Source of the DNA: CAWAHD01 sp963781785
GTDB lineage: Bacteria > Planctomycetota > Planctomycetia > Isosphaerales > Isosphaeraceae
Reading direction: 5' to 3'
NCBI GenBank assembly: GCA_963781785.1
Contig: CAWAHD010000002.1
Span: forward strand, 4,836,001-4,900,000
Length of the DNA: 64,000 nucleotides
Part shown: positions 9,800 to 19,750 of the stretch, one piece after another
Numbering within the stretch: the first letter of the stretch is position 1
Layout: every line of letters begins with the position of its first letter
The notes under the pieces: model-generated
Database searches by the model: none
What the model saw: only the letters and a program-made list of their open reading frames with translations
What the model was told of the DNA's origin: nothing
Translations under genes and position numbers: made by a program

Positions 9800-9958
9800 G
9801 AGCGGTACGAGCTGGACTGTTGCCACGCGGCGCTGGTCGCCGCCGCCGGTCGCGAGCAGGCCGGGATCTCCTCCGGAGACGGCGCGACCGAAGCCGGCAC
9901 GGCGATGACCCTGCTCCACAAGGCCGTGGCCCAGGGCTACCGCCGCCTGGTGGCATCA
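9800..9958 (+). pseudogene. Fragment of a kinase/TPR protein C-terminus
   Basis: The frame from 9800 reads ERYELDCCHAALVAAAG, then a gap region and AMTLLHKAVAQGYRR. This resembles the extreme C-terminal TPR-like end of large planctomycete Ser/Thr kinases (a YN-CC-A-AL helix followed by a 'LL-KAV-GYR' helix). No start, kinase domain or other TPR units are present and the frame runs out near the convergent YdeI-like gene. It is probably a remnant of a deleted gene. Confidence 0.4.
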
Positions 9959-9966
9959 TTAATCAT

Positions 9967-10545
9967 TCAATCCCTTTCCATCGAGAATCTGCGCATGCAT
10001 TTCTCAACCCGTAACTCCCGGGTCTTCGATTGTTTGGGAGCAGAAAAATAAAGGATGTATGCTCTTTGCCGTCCCGGCGTCAATGCATGAAAAGCAGTCT
10101 TCAAGGCAGGGTTGTCAGCGAGTTTATTTTGAAATTCTTCAGGAACGAGGAACTCCGCGGTCTTCTTGAGGTTCACCTTCAAACCAGCCTTTTCCACTTC
10201 AATGGCTTCATGAATATAGGCTTTCAAGATGGTTTCCTTCTCAACGATGTCTCGCACATCGGTGAACCGGATCTGCCGCGCCGCCTGCGTATTCTTCGTT
10301 TGCTGGATCAGAATACCACTGGTATCCTTTAACAAGACACCTTTGACAAACAAAAGCGCGCAATATTCTTTAAATATATGAATTAACACGATGTTGCGTT
10401 TCTGAAACGTATAACAAGGAACACCCCACTTCAATTCTTCGGTGAGCGGGCAGTCAAGAACGATCATTCTCAATTTCTCCAATGCGTCTTGCCATTTTTT
10501 GGAGCGCCTCAAATATCCATCAACCTTGGGATTCATGCGAGTCAT
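9967..10545 (-). CDS. YdeI/OmpD-associated-like protein (DUF1801 type)
   Basis: A 192-residue protein of the YdeI type: the N-terminal DUF1801-like part (NPKVDGYLRRSKKWQDAL, LKWGVPCYTF, GVLLKD) and the C-terminal helical domain ending in PGRQRAYILYFSAPKQSKTR and RVEKCMRR. Members of this family have been linked to bacteriocin or peptide tolerance in other bacteria, but the molecular action is not established. The gene is clearly richer in A+T and in AAA/ATT codons than its neighbours, which suggests horizontal gain. It lies alone between unrelated genes. Confidence 0.85.
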   Translation of the reverse strand: MTRMNPKVDGYLRRSKKWQDALEKLRMIVLDCPLTEELKWGVPCYTFQKRNIVLIHIFKEYCALLFVKGVLLKDTSGILIQQTKNTQAARQIRFTDVRDIVEKETILKAYIHEAIEVEKAGLKVNLKKTAEFLVPEEFQNKLADNPALKTAFHALTPGRQRAYILYFSAPKQSKTRELRVEKCMRRFSMERD

Positions 10546-10753
10546 TGATTGATACTCCGGATGGTATCGAGGGTGTCCCAGATCTGTGCAGGGATCGAGG
10601 TCGGCCGGCTCATATCGCCCTTATAATCGGACGGGCCTGAGCACGCAATCAGGTCCGTGAACGGCTACGTTGCGTTTCCGGGAACAGAACGCTATCGTTT
10701 GCGCATGTGCCCCCCTTGAACACTCGCCGGCAACAACCAGTTGAGGTGCTTCG

Positions 10754-12574
10754 ATGGCGCGGATCCTCGTTGCGCTTGTGCTTACGGTCTCGATTCCCGT
10801 GCTGGGTCGGACGGTGTGGGCCGACGACCCCGACGCTACCGCCATCCTCGACAAGGCCATGAAGGCGATGGGTGGCGAGGACATGCTCAAGAAGATCGAG
10901 GCGGCCATCTGGAAGTCCAAGGGGAAACTCAGGCTCGGCGATAACACCGAGCATGACTTCACCGGCCAAACCATCATGCAAGGCCTCGATCGCGTTCGGT
11001 CGGAGGTCGAGATCGAAGTTCTCGGCCAGAAGCACATGATGCTGGCGGTCCTGAATGGTGACAAGGCGTTGCAAGTCTTTGGACATATGCCCCTGCAGCC
11101 GGACGACGCCGTCGCCCGCCTCAAGAGCAGTCTGTATCTGTCAATCATCCCGGTCACGCTCACGCCGCTCAAGGGGCAGCGGTTCAAGGTCGGGACCGCC
11201 GGCGAGGAGAAGGTCGACGGCCGAGCCGCCGCTATTCTCAAGGTCACTTGCCCGGACGGCAAGGACTTCACAATCTCGTTCGACAAGGAAAGCGGACTGC
11301 CCGTCAAGGCAGTCGGAAAGATCTTCACTCTTGACGGTCAGCAGGTCACGCAGGAGACAACCTACAGCGACTACAAGGATTTTGAAGGGATCACGGTCGC
11401 CACCCGGCTCGAAAGCAAGGTCGACGGCAAACCCAGTCGCAACAGCGAAGTCACCGAGTTCAAGCTCCTCGACAAGGTGGACCCCTTGGCCTTCTCGATT
11501 CCCAAGGAGGCTTTTCAGGAGGCAGCGACCGTCCCCGGTCCCGAGAGCGACAAGCTCTTGCCGGCCACAAGCGGTTACGCGCTCTTCGCTTTCGGGAGTG
11601 ATCGACCCCAGGGCATCGTGGCCGGGGATATTATCGCGGTCCAGTTGCCTACGCTCAAAGACACGGTCGTTCGAAAGGAGGTCGCCCTTAACCAGGTCGA
11701 CATGCCGACCATCCACTCCTTGAGCGGCCCCGATGCCGAAGGGCGCGTCGCCTATATCGAAGATCATTTCTTCGTCGCCGACGAGAAGACCCAACGCCAC
11801 CTGTTGAAGATCATCCAGCTCGATGGAACCAAGGATACCGCGCTATTCACGCGCCCGGGCGATGCGATGTGGGGGCACGGCGACATCGGCGCTGATCTCG
11901 AGCTGTCGCCGGTCGGCGGCCGCGTGGCGTTTCTGAGCGGACTGACGCACGTCCAGATGCCATCCGCCTATCTGAGCGCCGGCACCGTGGAGATCTGGGA
12001 TGTGGCCCAGAAGACCGGCGCCAAGACCAGCGTGAAAGCGCTCGAGGGCCTGGCCTGGTTTCCCGACGGGAAGCGTTTGGCGTATGTGAAGCTCGTCGAG
12101 CCCAAAACGGCTGCCCCTGCCGGTCCGCCAGCGGACACCTTCGGAATGTCCTTCAAGCGCTGGCCCAAGATCCCTGCGGTGTTTGTTCGAGATGTCGATG
12201 CCCAGACCGAATCATTCCTTCATATAGGTCGGCACCCGGTCGTCTCCTGTGACGGCCAGTCCGTGCTCGTGAGCGATAATGAAGGCGCCTGGAAGCGCGT
12301 TGACGTCGCAACCGGCAAGTCCGCAACCGCGACCTGGCCCGGCCTGTGGATGCCCATCGCGCTGCCGGCCCAGGACGTCGTCTTGTCCCTGTGCGTGCCG
12401 ACCAAGGGAGCGAAGGTCCGATTCACCCAGCACAATAGTCCGCTCGTGGGCCCCAAGGAAATGCTGAGCCTGAAACTGGCGAGGATGAACGGCAACGAGT
12501 TCCAGACCGTCGTGCCGTCTATCGACCCGCGGACACGTGTCAGCTTCGGGCGGGTCAGCGGGAAAAAAGAGTAG
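10754..12574 (+). CDS. Secreted LolA-like/beta-propeller hypothetical protein
   Basis: A 606-residue exported protein. The first 23 residues form a Sec signal (VALVLTVSIPVLG then VWADD). Residues of about 25-250 resemble the LolA/LppX-like fold of outer-membrane lipoprotein-sorting proteins in planctomycetes (AILDKAMKAMGGEDMLKKI opening, repeated beta strands, DFEGITVATRL). The C-terminal half (about 270-600) has TolB/WD-like strand repeats such as DLELSPVGGRVAFLSG and LAWFPDGKRLAYV. Start chosen at the ATG with GAGGTG six bases upstream. It probably binds lipid or protein in the cell envelope; no partner is adjacent. Confidence 0.7.
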   Translation: MARILVALVLTVSIPVLGRTVWADDPDATAILDKAMKAMGGEDMLKKIEAAIWKSKGKLRLGDNTEHDFTGQTIMQGLDRVRSEVEIEVLGQKHMMLAVLNGDKALQVFGHMPLQPDDAVARLKSSLYLSIIPVTLTPLKGQRFKVGTAGEEKVDGRAAAILKVTCPDGKDFTISFDKESGLPVKAVGKIFTLDGQQVTQETTYSDYKDFEGITVATRLESKVDGKPSRNSEVTEFKLLDKVDPLAFSIPKEAFQEAATVPGPESDKLLPATSGYALFAFGSDRPQGIVAGDIIAVQLPTLKDTVVRKEVALNQVDMPTIHSLSGPDAEGRVAYIEDHFFVADEKTQRHLLKIIQLDGTKDTALFTRPGDAMWGHGDIGADLELSPVGGRVAFLSGLTHVQMPSAYLSAGTVEIWDVAQKTGAKTSVKALEGLAWFPDGKRLAYVKLVEPKTAAPAGPPADTFGMSFKRWPKIPAVFVRDVDAQTESFLHIGRHPVVSCDGQSVLVSDNEGAWKRVDVATGKSATATWPGLWMPIALPAQDVVLSLCVPTKGAKVRFTQHNSPLVGPKEMLSLKLARMNGNEFQTVVPSIDPRTRVSFGRVSGKKE

Positions 12575-12631
12575 CCACCCGCCCCGGCTCGATCAATCGT
12601 GCATGACTCAAATCCTCTCTGGTTCGATTCC

Positions 12632-15600
12632 TCATCGGTCTGGTTCGATCAATCCCGGCAATGTTCCAATATCCAGCGGATGTTGCCGGTCGATCGCTCC
12701 GGCATCCCCGGTGTCTCCACCGCGGTGCGCGGCACGCAGAAACGCGATCAGGTCAGCCATCTCCGGTTTCGCGATCGTCTTCTCGAATCCTTCAGGCATG
12801 AGCGACAGCCCCGTGCTCACCATCTCGCTCACGTGGGCGCGGAGTATCGTGTCCTGGGCTCCCTCGCCGCGGCGGAGCGTCAGGCTCGTCGGAGTCTCCG
12901 CAACGAGGATGCCCGAATAGCTTCGGCCGCTCTGATCAATCACAAGATACTGAACATAGTTGGGCAGCACACTTCCGTTGGGATCGAGAATATTGGCCAG
13001 GAGTGCGGCGGAATCGCCCGAAGGAGAGCCGGTCAGATCGGGCCCCAGGTCGAACCCTCGGTCGCCGATTTTATGACAGGTCCTGCACTCGCGATCGAAT
13101 ACCTTGGCTCCGCCCGTGGCGTCCGCCTTGAGTTGAAGGGCTCCCAGGTAGTCGCCGACCACCTGCGCCCGGAGTCGGGAGGCCGGCTGTCCGAAGAGTG
13201 ACTTCGCCAATCGGGCAATCTCGGCGTCGCGATGTTTCAAAAGCGGCGCACGATCAACCGGCTCGATGAATGGCGGTATGATCCCGGTCGCGGCGTGGCT
13301 ACGGCTCATGGACTCGAGCAAGGCTCTGGTCCAGCTCGCACGGCTCAAGAGCGTCCGGACTGCGGTTGTGCGAACCTGAGGCTCCAAGCTGCGTAACCGG
13401 GAGAGCAAGCGTTCGCCCAGGTCGGCTAACTCGCTCTCGGCCAGGGCTCGCACCGCGGCGGTTTGTACGACCAGCGGCTGTCGAGCGTCAATCAGGTCCC
13501 AAAGGACGGCACTCGAGCCGGCCGCGTCAAGGGTGCTCAATTCATTGATTGCCTTGACCCGAGTTGTGTCCGTGGCCCGGGCATCGACGGCGTTTGCCCT
13601 GGCTTCTTGAATCAGTTGAGCCACCAGTTTCGCACCGGGGTCTTTCCTTTCGGGTCCAGCCGGAAGGCGACCACCCGAACGACGCAGACCACGAGCGATC
13701 CACAGGATCAACTGGCTGCGCAGATCGACCCAGCTCGAATCGCCCGAGCCCATCGCCAGCTCGTCGATGACACCATCGATTTCCCCAGGCCGGTTGCGAG
13801 CACCGACGATCTCCGCCAGTTGAGCAAGCAACACGAGTCGGCCTGTTGCAGCAGTTGAGTCGTGTTCTGGCCGCCGCGCATCCTTCGAGAGATCGATGAG
13901 CAGGCGGTCGGCTGTCGCCGTAGACGAGCTGAGCACTGCGGAACGAATCCAATGATTCGCAGCATCGATCCGCGCGATCTTGATCAGGGCATTTGCGACG
14001 CGCGGATCACGGCTTTCTCCCAGCGCCAGAGCCACCTGGAATCGCACCCGTGGATCGGAGTCGGTCGCGAGGGTCAAAAGCTTCTCGATCAGAAGCGGCG
14101 AGTGGTTCAACCGCCGTTGCGCGAGCTGAATTGCCTGGGCACGGACCTGCGGCACCGGGTCCAAGAGAGCAGCCAGAATGTCTTCGTCTCGAAGGGCCTG
14201 TAAACCTTCGAGCGACCACAGAGCATTGACCCGTGACGCGGCAAACGGGGCGTTGGCCGGGTTCAGCAAAGGGCGCAGCAGATTGATCGCGGTGGGATCC
14301 TGGCGCTCATGAATGAGGCGATGTGCCGTGTCGCGGTACCAGGCGTCGGGTCGCAAAAGTGCGGCGACGAGATCCGTTATCGGTGCCTCGCTCAAACGTG
14401 GCGCAGGTTTGAACCGGAATCCGGGCGGAGCGACCCGGTAGATTCGCCCCTGATCCCGGCCGCGCTTGAGGTCAAGATGCTTGACCACGTCGAGCGGAAT
14501 GTGGATCGCCTCGATGACTGCGCGGCTCATGTCGAGAACGTACAGTGTTCCGTCAGGCGCGTTCACGAAGTTGACGGGGCGAAACCAGTTGTCCGATGAG
14601 CGAATGAACTCGGTGCTTTGTTCACGCGGTCCCCGGATCGCCCGAAATGTCGGTCCGTCAGGAACCAGGATCCGCCGATGAACCAGATTATTCTGGGCGT
14701 CACCAACGAAGATGTTGCCGTAAAACTCGGTGGGCCACGCGCTGCCGCGGTAAACCGTCACACCGGCACCTGCATCAACCACGTGGTGGCTGGCGCCGGC
14801 CGACACGGCTGAACGCGTGCCATGAGCAATCCGCCGGCTGGAACGAATCTGCCGCCACCGCTCGACGGGGCTGATCCGGAAAATCGGCACAGAGCCCCCG
14901 GCGATGTCCTGGATTGCCGACGGGATTGTCAGAAACGGGTTCCGCGCCAGCTCGCGGCGGGGCAGGACCGGCTGTGATAATGGATGCGACTCGTCGCAAG
15001 TGAACCGGTTACCCCAATCGTCAAATGTGTTGCCAAACTGATCCAAGCCGCTGATGGGCTCGAAACCGCCCGTCACCGGATCGAACCGGAAGTCATTGTG
15101 CTCGACCGAAACTCCTGGCACCTGAGGCTCTTCAGCCGGGCGAATCGTCCCGCCGTTACCCGCCGCGGCGCCATAGATCTTGTGGTCCAGCCCCCAGGTT
15201 AGATTGTTGACCATCGCCTGCTGGTTCTGGGTGCCAAAGCCGCTGTAAACCTTGGTGCGCACGTCGGCCTTGCCATCGTGATCGGTGTCCCTCAAATACC
15301 AGATGTCCGGTGGCGCCGTCACAAACACGCCGCCTTTCCACGGTGCAATCCCGGCAGCCCAGAGCAGTTTATCAGCGAAGATGTGGCTCTCGTCGAACCG
15401 GCCATCGCCGTCCTTGTCTCGCAGCAGCCGGATCGTGCCCAGCGGCGTGTTTCCAGGCTTCGGCTTGAAGGGATAATCACGCATCTCGGCGACGTAAAGA
15501 GCTCCATCGGCGTCGAATGCCGCAGCGACCGGGCTCTGGATCAAAGGCTCTGCGGCAACCAGCTCCATCCGAAATCCGTCGACGGTTTCGAATGTCTTCA

Positions 15601-17449
15601 ACGCCTCATCAGGCGTCTTGGCCGGCAAAGGCTGAAGAAACTGCACCAGTTCTTGCTCGGAGTGTGCTCGCCGGCTGGTGTCGATCGTCGCGCTCGTCCT
15701 GTCGTTGATCCAATCATCGGGAACCCCGCCGGCTGGTAGACCGCCGGCCTCGCGAATTCGGAGCAGGATGTCACGTGATTTTTGAAAGTCGTCCAGCACC
15801 CGCGCCTTCTCGGCGAAGCTCCGGTTGCGGTGCACGGTCATCTGTCGATCGAGGCGCGCCACCAACCGATCGAGCGAATCACGGTTAAACGGTGCCTTGT
15901 CGCCGATATCGACATAGACTGGATTGGTATGCGCTTCGGCGTCGGGACTCCCTGAAGGAGCCCGCCCCAGCGCCCGCGCTGCGATCCATGAAGAACCGCT
16001 CAATTCGAACGAATGATCCAGTTGGGTCCAGCTCCCCTGCCCCTTTCCGGCCGGTACAACCTGCTCACGAACGATCTTGCCGTTGGCGATCAACTGAACG
16101 CGCTCAACCGCCGCCACCTCGCTGGCCACGCGTACTCTGGCCTGGACGCGATGAGCACCCTCTTTGGTCTGGCGGATGATTCCTCCTGGCCGTTTTCCAT
16201 CCACCTCCAACAGGAGCAACGGACCCGTGGTGACAAAACTCCGCCCCGTGACCGCACCCTTGAGCCACTCGTCGAAGCCAATGGGCTCTTGCATGTCAAC
16301 ATACGTTCGACAATCACCCAGCGTGCGGCAGGCGGGGTAATCGCTCGATCCAACGCATGGCAGGCGATACCCGATATTGAGGATGTCATACCATCCGTCC
16401 AGCTCAATTCCTCGGTAAACGCCGAACTGTAGCAGCTCGACGGCGTGGACGTTTCGCTGGACGAAGTCAGCACAGATTGCCTGGTTATATCCGCCATGGG
16501 CATAAAGAGCGAAGCCACCGCGACCGATGGTGTCACGGCCCAGTTGCCCGCAAAGCGGCCAGTTGTCCGCGTTGGCTTTCTGTCCTTTGAGGACCAGATC
16601 ATCACGCCAGTAGAGATTGAGATGACCATACGTTGTGCTGCGATACTCCTGGCCGGAGGCTATCCAGGTCATGCCGCGATGCTGGACCGAGGCCGTCCCG
16701 AGGCCGCGGAACTGCGGCGCATCCATCTTTTCCATGGCGCCCGTGTAAGGGCCGGCTGGTTCGTTGTATGCCAGCACCGAGCCGAAGCCAATATCCTCGG
16801 CTTCCAGCAGGTCAAGGATAACCTGGTCGTCACTCTCGGTTTTGCGTGGAAAGTGCAAGTGGGCATCGCCAGAGTAGTACCCGGCCGTCGTCATCGGGGC
16901 CGTTCGCTCGAGCTCGAGGACAACTCGGCTGGACTGACCGGCCGTTACCTTGGCGCGTGCTTGCACGGGCCGGTACTCGAAACCCTTCCAGGCTTCAATC
17001 CGCACGTCTCCGGCAGGGGTCGCAACCGTCACCTCCCCGGTGGTATAGAAGAACCGGCCGAGGTAGCGAATCGGCCCCTTGCCTTCACGGTTTCCCTTGC
17101 CCGTCTTGGGCCACTGTCCAGTGAGGCTATAAGGGGAGAGCCGCCCTGGGGCGGGCTGATAAAAGTGTCCGTCTGGCCCAACCACATTCAGCCGGCATGG
17201 CGTGATCCGGCCGGTGGCACGATCGCGGACCGTGATCTGAAGCGAGCCCGTGTTTTCTCCCGATGCCGTTTTCGCAAGTCCCGGCTGCGTGAAACCGGAG
17301 GGGGTCATGACATAAGCTTCGTCATCAGCCGGCGCACCACGTGCGGCGCTCAACAGCGATATTCCAGCCACGAGCGTGAACCAGGCACATCTGCGCCGGC
17401 CGGCCTTGACCGGGCCCGATCCACGACGATCATGATGATTCAATAGCAT
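12632..17449 (-). CDS. CehA/McbA-type hydrolase fused to PVC heme-binding dehydrogenase
   Basis: A 1605-residue exported multidomain protein. After a signal segment (about 20-42) comes a CehA/McbA-like PHP-type metallohydrolase region with GDAHLHFPR (194-202) and YAHGGYN further on. From about residue 625 follows the planctomycete membrane-bound dehydrogenase-type propeller (FRMELVAAEPLIQSPVAA, DADGALYVAEM, DKDGDGRFDE), then HEAT-like helical repeats (about 1060-1400). The C-terminus holds a cytochrome c domain with CRTCH (1455-1459) and a distal SLMPEG whose methionine (about 1551) may be the axial heme ligand. It is likely a periplasmic redox enzyme; substrate unknown. The reading frame is intact throughout. 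Confidence 0.88.
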   Translation of the reverse strand: MLLNHHDRRGSGPVKAGRRRCAWFTLVAGISLLSAARGAPADDEAYVMTPSGFTQPGLAKTASGENTGSLQITVRDRATGRITPCRLNVVGPDGHFYQPAPGRLSPYSLTGQWPKTGKGNREGKGPIRYLGRFFYTTGEVTVATPAGDVRIEAWKGFEYRPVQARAKVTAGQSSRVVLELERTAPMTTAGYYSGDAHLHFPRKTESDDQVILDLLEAEDIGFGSVLAYNEPAGPYTGAMEKMDAPQFRGLGTASVQHRGMTWIASGQEYRSTTYGHLNLYWRDDLVLKGQKANADNWPLCGQLGRDTIGRGGFALYAHGGYNQAICADFVQRNVHAVELLQFGVYRGIELDGWYDILNIGYRLPCVGSSDYPACRTLGDCRTYVDMQEPIGFDEWLKGAVTGRSFVTTGPLLLLEVDGKRPGGIIRQTKEGAHRVQARVRVASEVAAVERVQLIANGKIVREQVVPAGKGQGSWTQLDHSFELSGSSWIAARALGRAPSGSPDAEAHTNPVYVDIGDKAPFNRDSLDRLVARLDRQMTVHRNRSFAEKARVLDDFQKSRDILLRIREAGGLPAGGVPDDWINDRTSATIDTSRRAHSEQELVQFLQPLPAKTPDEALKTFETVDGFRMELVAAEPLIQSPVAAAFDADGALYVAEMRDYPFKPKPGNTPLGTIRLLRDKDGDGRFDESHIFADKLLWAAGIAPWKGGVFVTAPPDIWYLRDTDHDGKADVRTKVYSGFGTQNQQAMVNNLTWGLDHKIYGAAAGNGGTIRPAEEPQVPGVSVEHNDFRFDPVTGGFEPISGLDQFGNTFDDWGNRFTCDESHPLSQPVLPRRELARNPFLTIPSAIQDIAGGSVPIFRISPVERWRQIRSSRRIAHGTRSAVSAGASHHVVDAGAGVTVYRGSAWPTEFYGNIFVGDAQNNLVHRRILVPDGPTFRAIRGPREQSTEFIRSSDNWFRPVNFVNAPDGTLYVLDMSRAVIEAIHIPLDVVKHLDLKRGRDQGRIYRVAPPGFRFKPAPRLSEAPITDLVAALLRPDAWYRDTAHRLIHERQDPTAINLLRPLLNPANAPFAASRVNALWSLEGLQALRDEDILAALLDPVPQVRAQAIQLAQRRLNHSPLLIEKLLTLATDSDPRVRFQVALALGESRDPRVANALIKIARIDAANHWIRSAVLSSSTATADRLLIDLSKDARRPEHDSTAATGRLVLLAQLAEIVGARNRPGEIDGVIDELAMGSGDSSWVDLRSQLILWIARGLRRSGGRLPAGPERKDPGAKLVAQLIQEARANAVDARATDTTRVKAINELSTLDAAGSSAVLWDLIDARQPLVVQTAAVRALAESELADLGERLLSRLRSLEPQVRTTAVRTLLSRASWTRALLESMSRSHAATGIIPPFIEPVDRAPLLKHRDAEIARLAKSLFGQPASRLRAQVVGDYLGALQLKADATGGAKVFDRECRTCHKIGDRGFDLGPDLTGSPSGDSAALLANILDPNGSVLPNYVQYLVIDQSGRSYSGILVAETPTSLTLRRGEGAQDTILRAHVSEMVSTGLSLMPEGFEKTIAKPEMADLIAFLRAAHRGGDTGDAGAIDRQHPLDIGTLPGLIEPDR

Positions 17450-17776
17450 GATGTCTCGACGATGTCATCTCCTCGCAATGCTTCCGGGGCGCCCGTCGAT
17501 CTATTCTGCGCCCTTCGCGCGCGAGCCTCAAGACGCCGATGGTGCTTTATCACGTGGAAGATTGCATCGGGACGTTCGCCGGTTGGTACGGGATTTGAAC
17601 TTGGTCATGGCCGAGATACACTCACGTTGCCGGGATTCAGGTTTTATGGAACCGGAATCGAAGGGCCTGATTGAGCCGTCAATGGGTGGCTGGCACCTTT
17701 GCCGGCGCTGGCGTGATGCGATCCGCGCGTCGCCACCGATCGGCTTTCGCCATGGACCCCTGCTTGGAATGATATC
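17450..17776. other. Divergent intergenic region
   Basis: Lies between two divergently transcribed genes, so it should hold both promoters. I see no repeat or convincing coding potential. A GGA-containing weak ribosome site stands eight bases before the ATG at 17777. Confidence 0.4.
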
Positions 17777-19036
17777 ATGAGAAATACCTCACGCCGCCAG
17801 TTCCTCCGATGTCTGGGGTTCCTGCCCGGGGCCGCTCTTCTTTCCCGGTATCGGGCGCTTGCCGCTGCGGAGACGGGCAAAACCAAGATCCGCGACATCA
17901 AGGTGATGATGCTGCAGGGGCCGCGGACGTACATGCTGGTCAAGGTTGAGAGCGATGCCGGCCTCCACGGCATCGGTGAGGCATATGGAAGCCCCGGCGT
18001 GGGCGTGAAAGAGGGCATCCTCGCCCTCAAGCCAGAGTTGATCGGCAAGGACCCGCTTGGCATCGACGTGTTGACGACCGGCCTCGGATGGCGCACTGAC
18101 GGTTCGGCCCACATGCTGATTCGAGCGGCCAGCGGTATCGAGATGGCGCTCTGGGACCTCGCGGGCAAGACATTGGGCGTGCCCACGACAACTCTACTCG
18201 GCGGTAGGTTTCGCGACCGCGTGCGCATGTACGACCATTCCGCCCCGCGCAACATGATGGATCCGTCGTCCTGCCGCGAGTGGGCTGCACGCGTGAAGTC
18301 AGACCCGAGTGGCTTCAAAATTCACAAGTTCGGATTTGAGCATACCGACCCGCGTGTCGATCCCGCGCGCGATCGCTCGAACCGCCTTCTCACCACGACC
18401 GAGCTTGCGCAAATTCGCCGCGGGTTCGAGAATTGCCGCGAAGCGCTCGGTTGGGACCACGATATCATGGTCCACTGTCACTGGGAGTATGACCTCCGCA
18501 CGTCGATCCAGATCGCCGAGGCGGTCGAGCCGATCCGTCCGCTCTGGCTCGAGGATCCGATGCCTGTTGAATACACCGAGAGCTGGCGGCGTCTTGTTGC
18601 AAGCTCAAAGGTTCCGATCTGCACCGGAGAAAACCTGAGCCGGCGCCAGGGATTCAAGGATTTCATCATCAACCAGGGCTGTGACATCCTCCATCCTGAC
18701 TTGCGCAACACAGGAGGATTCCTGGAGACAAAGCGGATTGCCGACCTGGCCGAGGTGTTTGCGCTGCCGATGGCAACGCACAATACCGGCAGCCTCGTCC
18801 ATACCATCGCCACGGCGCACTGGGCCAGCACGGTCCGTGATTTTCTGGCATCGGAGACGGTGCTGGGTCACGGGGACTGGATGGACGACGTCGTCATCCA
18901 TGAGGGTCGCGTCATCAAGGATGGTCACATCCAGCCCGCCGACCGGCCCGGTCTCGGTCTCGAATTGAATCCGGACGTCGTGAAAGCCCACCTCGCACAG
19001 GGCGAATCTTACTGGGACCAGGCTCGCCGCGGTTAA
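17777..19036 (+). CDS. Enolase-superfamily (mandelate racemase/galactonate dehydratase-like) protein
   Basis: A 419-residue member of the enolase superfamily with a twin-arginine signal (SRRQFLRC), so probably exported. The capping domain (LVKVESDAGLHGIGEAYG) and barrel are complete. A lysine pair occurs in FKIHKFG (K181, K184). The three expected metal-ligand positions fall at 233, 259 and 285, exactly 26 residues apart: E259 in WLEDP and E285 in CTGEN are kept, but position 233 is a histidine in VHCHWEYD rather than the usual aspartate. H335 in ATHNTGS is a candidate base. The family usually dehydrates or racemises sugar acids; substrate not inferable. Confidence 0.88.
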   Translation: MRNTSRRQFLRCLGFLPGAALLSRYRALAAAETGKTKIRDIKVMMLQGPRTYMLVKVESDAGLHGIGEAYGSPGVGVKEGILALKPELIGKDPLGIDVLTTGLGWRTDGSAHMLIRAASGIEMALWDLAGKTLGVPTTTLLGGRFRDRVRMYDHSAPRNMMDPSSCREWAARVKSDPSGFKIHKFGFEHTDPRVDPARDRSNRLLTTTELAQIRRGFENCREALGWDHDIMVHCHWEYDLRTSIQIAEAVEPIRPLWLEDPMPVEYTESWRRLVASSKVPICTGENLSRRQGFKDFIINQGCDILHPDLRNTGGFLETKRIADLAEVFALPMATHNTGSLVHTIATAHWASTVRDFLASETVLGHGDWMDDVVIHEGRVIKDGHIQPADRPGLGLELNPDVVKAHLAQGESYWDQARRG

Positions 19037-19293
19037 GAGACGGAGCCGGCAGGCCTCAGCTACAGCGGGTGCGGCTCTTGGAAGGTTTAATGGTGCAAAG
19101 CGGGCGACGCCGTAGAATGTTGAAGGGCGGCGCGCGCCGCCCGCATAGGGCTGACCGCGGGGGCCAGGAGCGTTTTCCGGATGCGACGTAGCACTGATCG
19201 CCGCGGCCGGTGCGCTTGCTCGTTCGGCAACAGCGGTCGTCCGCTGACGGGATCGCCCGGTACTGGGCGCATCAGGGGATGGAGGAACGGTCG

Positions 19294-19662
19294 ATGGTGA
19301 CGGAGTTGCAGGGCCTGGCCGAGCGCTGGTATCAGGCGTGGCTGGATAACGACGCTGCCACAGTGGAATGTCTGATGGCCGAGGATTACGTCTACGTCGG
19401 CCCGAACGGGATGGCCCTCGATCGTCAGGGCATCCTGGCGATCATTGGCTCTCCGAGCTATCGGCTGGATCATGGGACGCGCACCGAGGTCGTTGTCCGG
19501 GCCCTGGGCCATGAGGCCGCCATTGTGCGGCATCGCTGGCAGGGTGCCGGGTCGTTTGAGGGCAATTCATTCACGGATGACAATCGGTGTGTCCTGGTCT
19601 GGGAGAAACAGGCCGGGGAATGGCGTATCGTGCTGGATCAATGCTCCTTCAGCAGCAAGTAG
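19294..19662 (+). CDS. NTF2-like (SnoaL/DUF4440) protein
   Basis: A 122-residue protein with an NTF2-like cone fold signature: opening helix (LAERWYQAWLDNDAATVE), then MAEDYVYVGPNG, and closing strands RHRWQGAGSF and DDNRCVLVWEKQAGEWRIVLDQ. Proteins of this type bind or isomerise small molecules, or act as simple binding modules. The ATG at 19294 is preferred because GGAGGA lies seven bases upstream; an in-frame ATG at 19279 is possible. No operon partner is evident. Confidence 0.8.
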   Translation: MVTELQGLAERWYQAWLDNDAATVECLMAEDYVYVGPNGMALDRQGILAIIGSPSYRLDHGTRTEVVVRALGHEAAIVRHRWQGAGSFEGNSFTDDNRCVLVWEKQAGEWRIVLDQCSFSSK

Positions 19663-19750
19663 AGGACGCGGGGCGCCGAGGTTGGCAGACCGACAAACAC
19701 GAGCGCTCGGCTGTGAGTGTTGGTTCAGGTGAAAAACGGAGGATGCCCCG

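Noticed and set aside
12599..12660. tRNA-like phrase GGTTCGATTCC near the end of the secreted protein gene
   Set aside because: No acceptor, D or anticodon stems can be formed around it.
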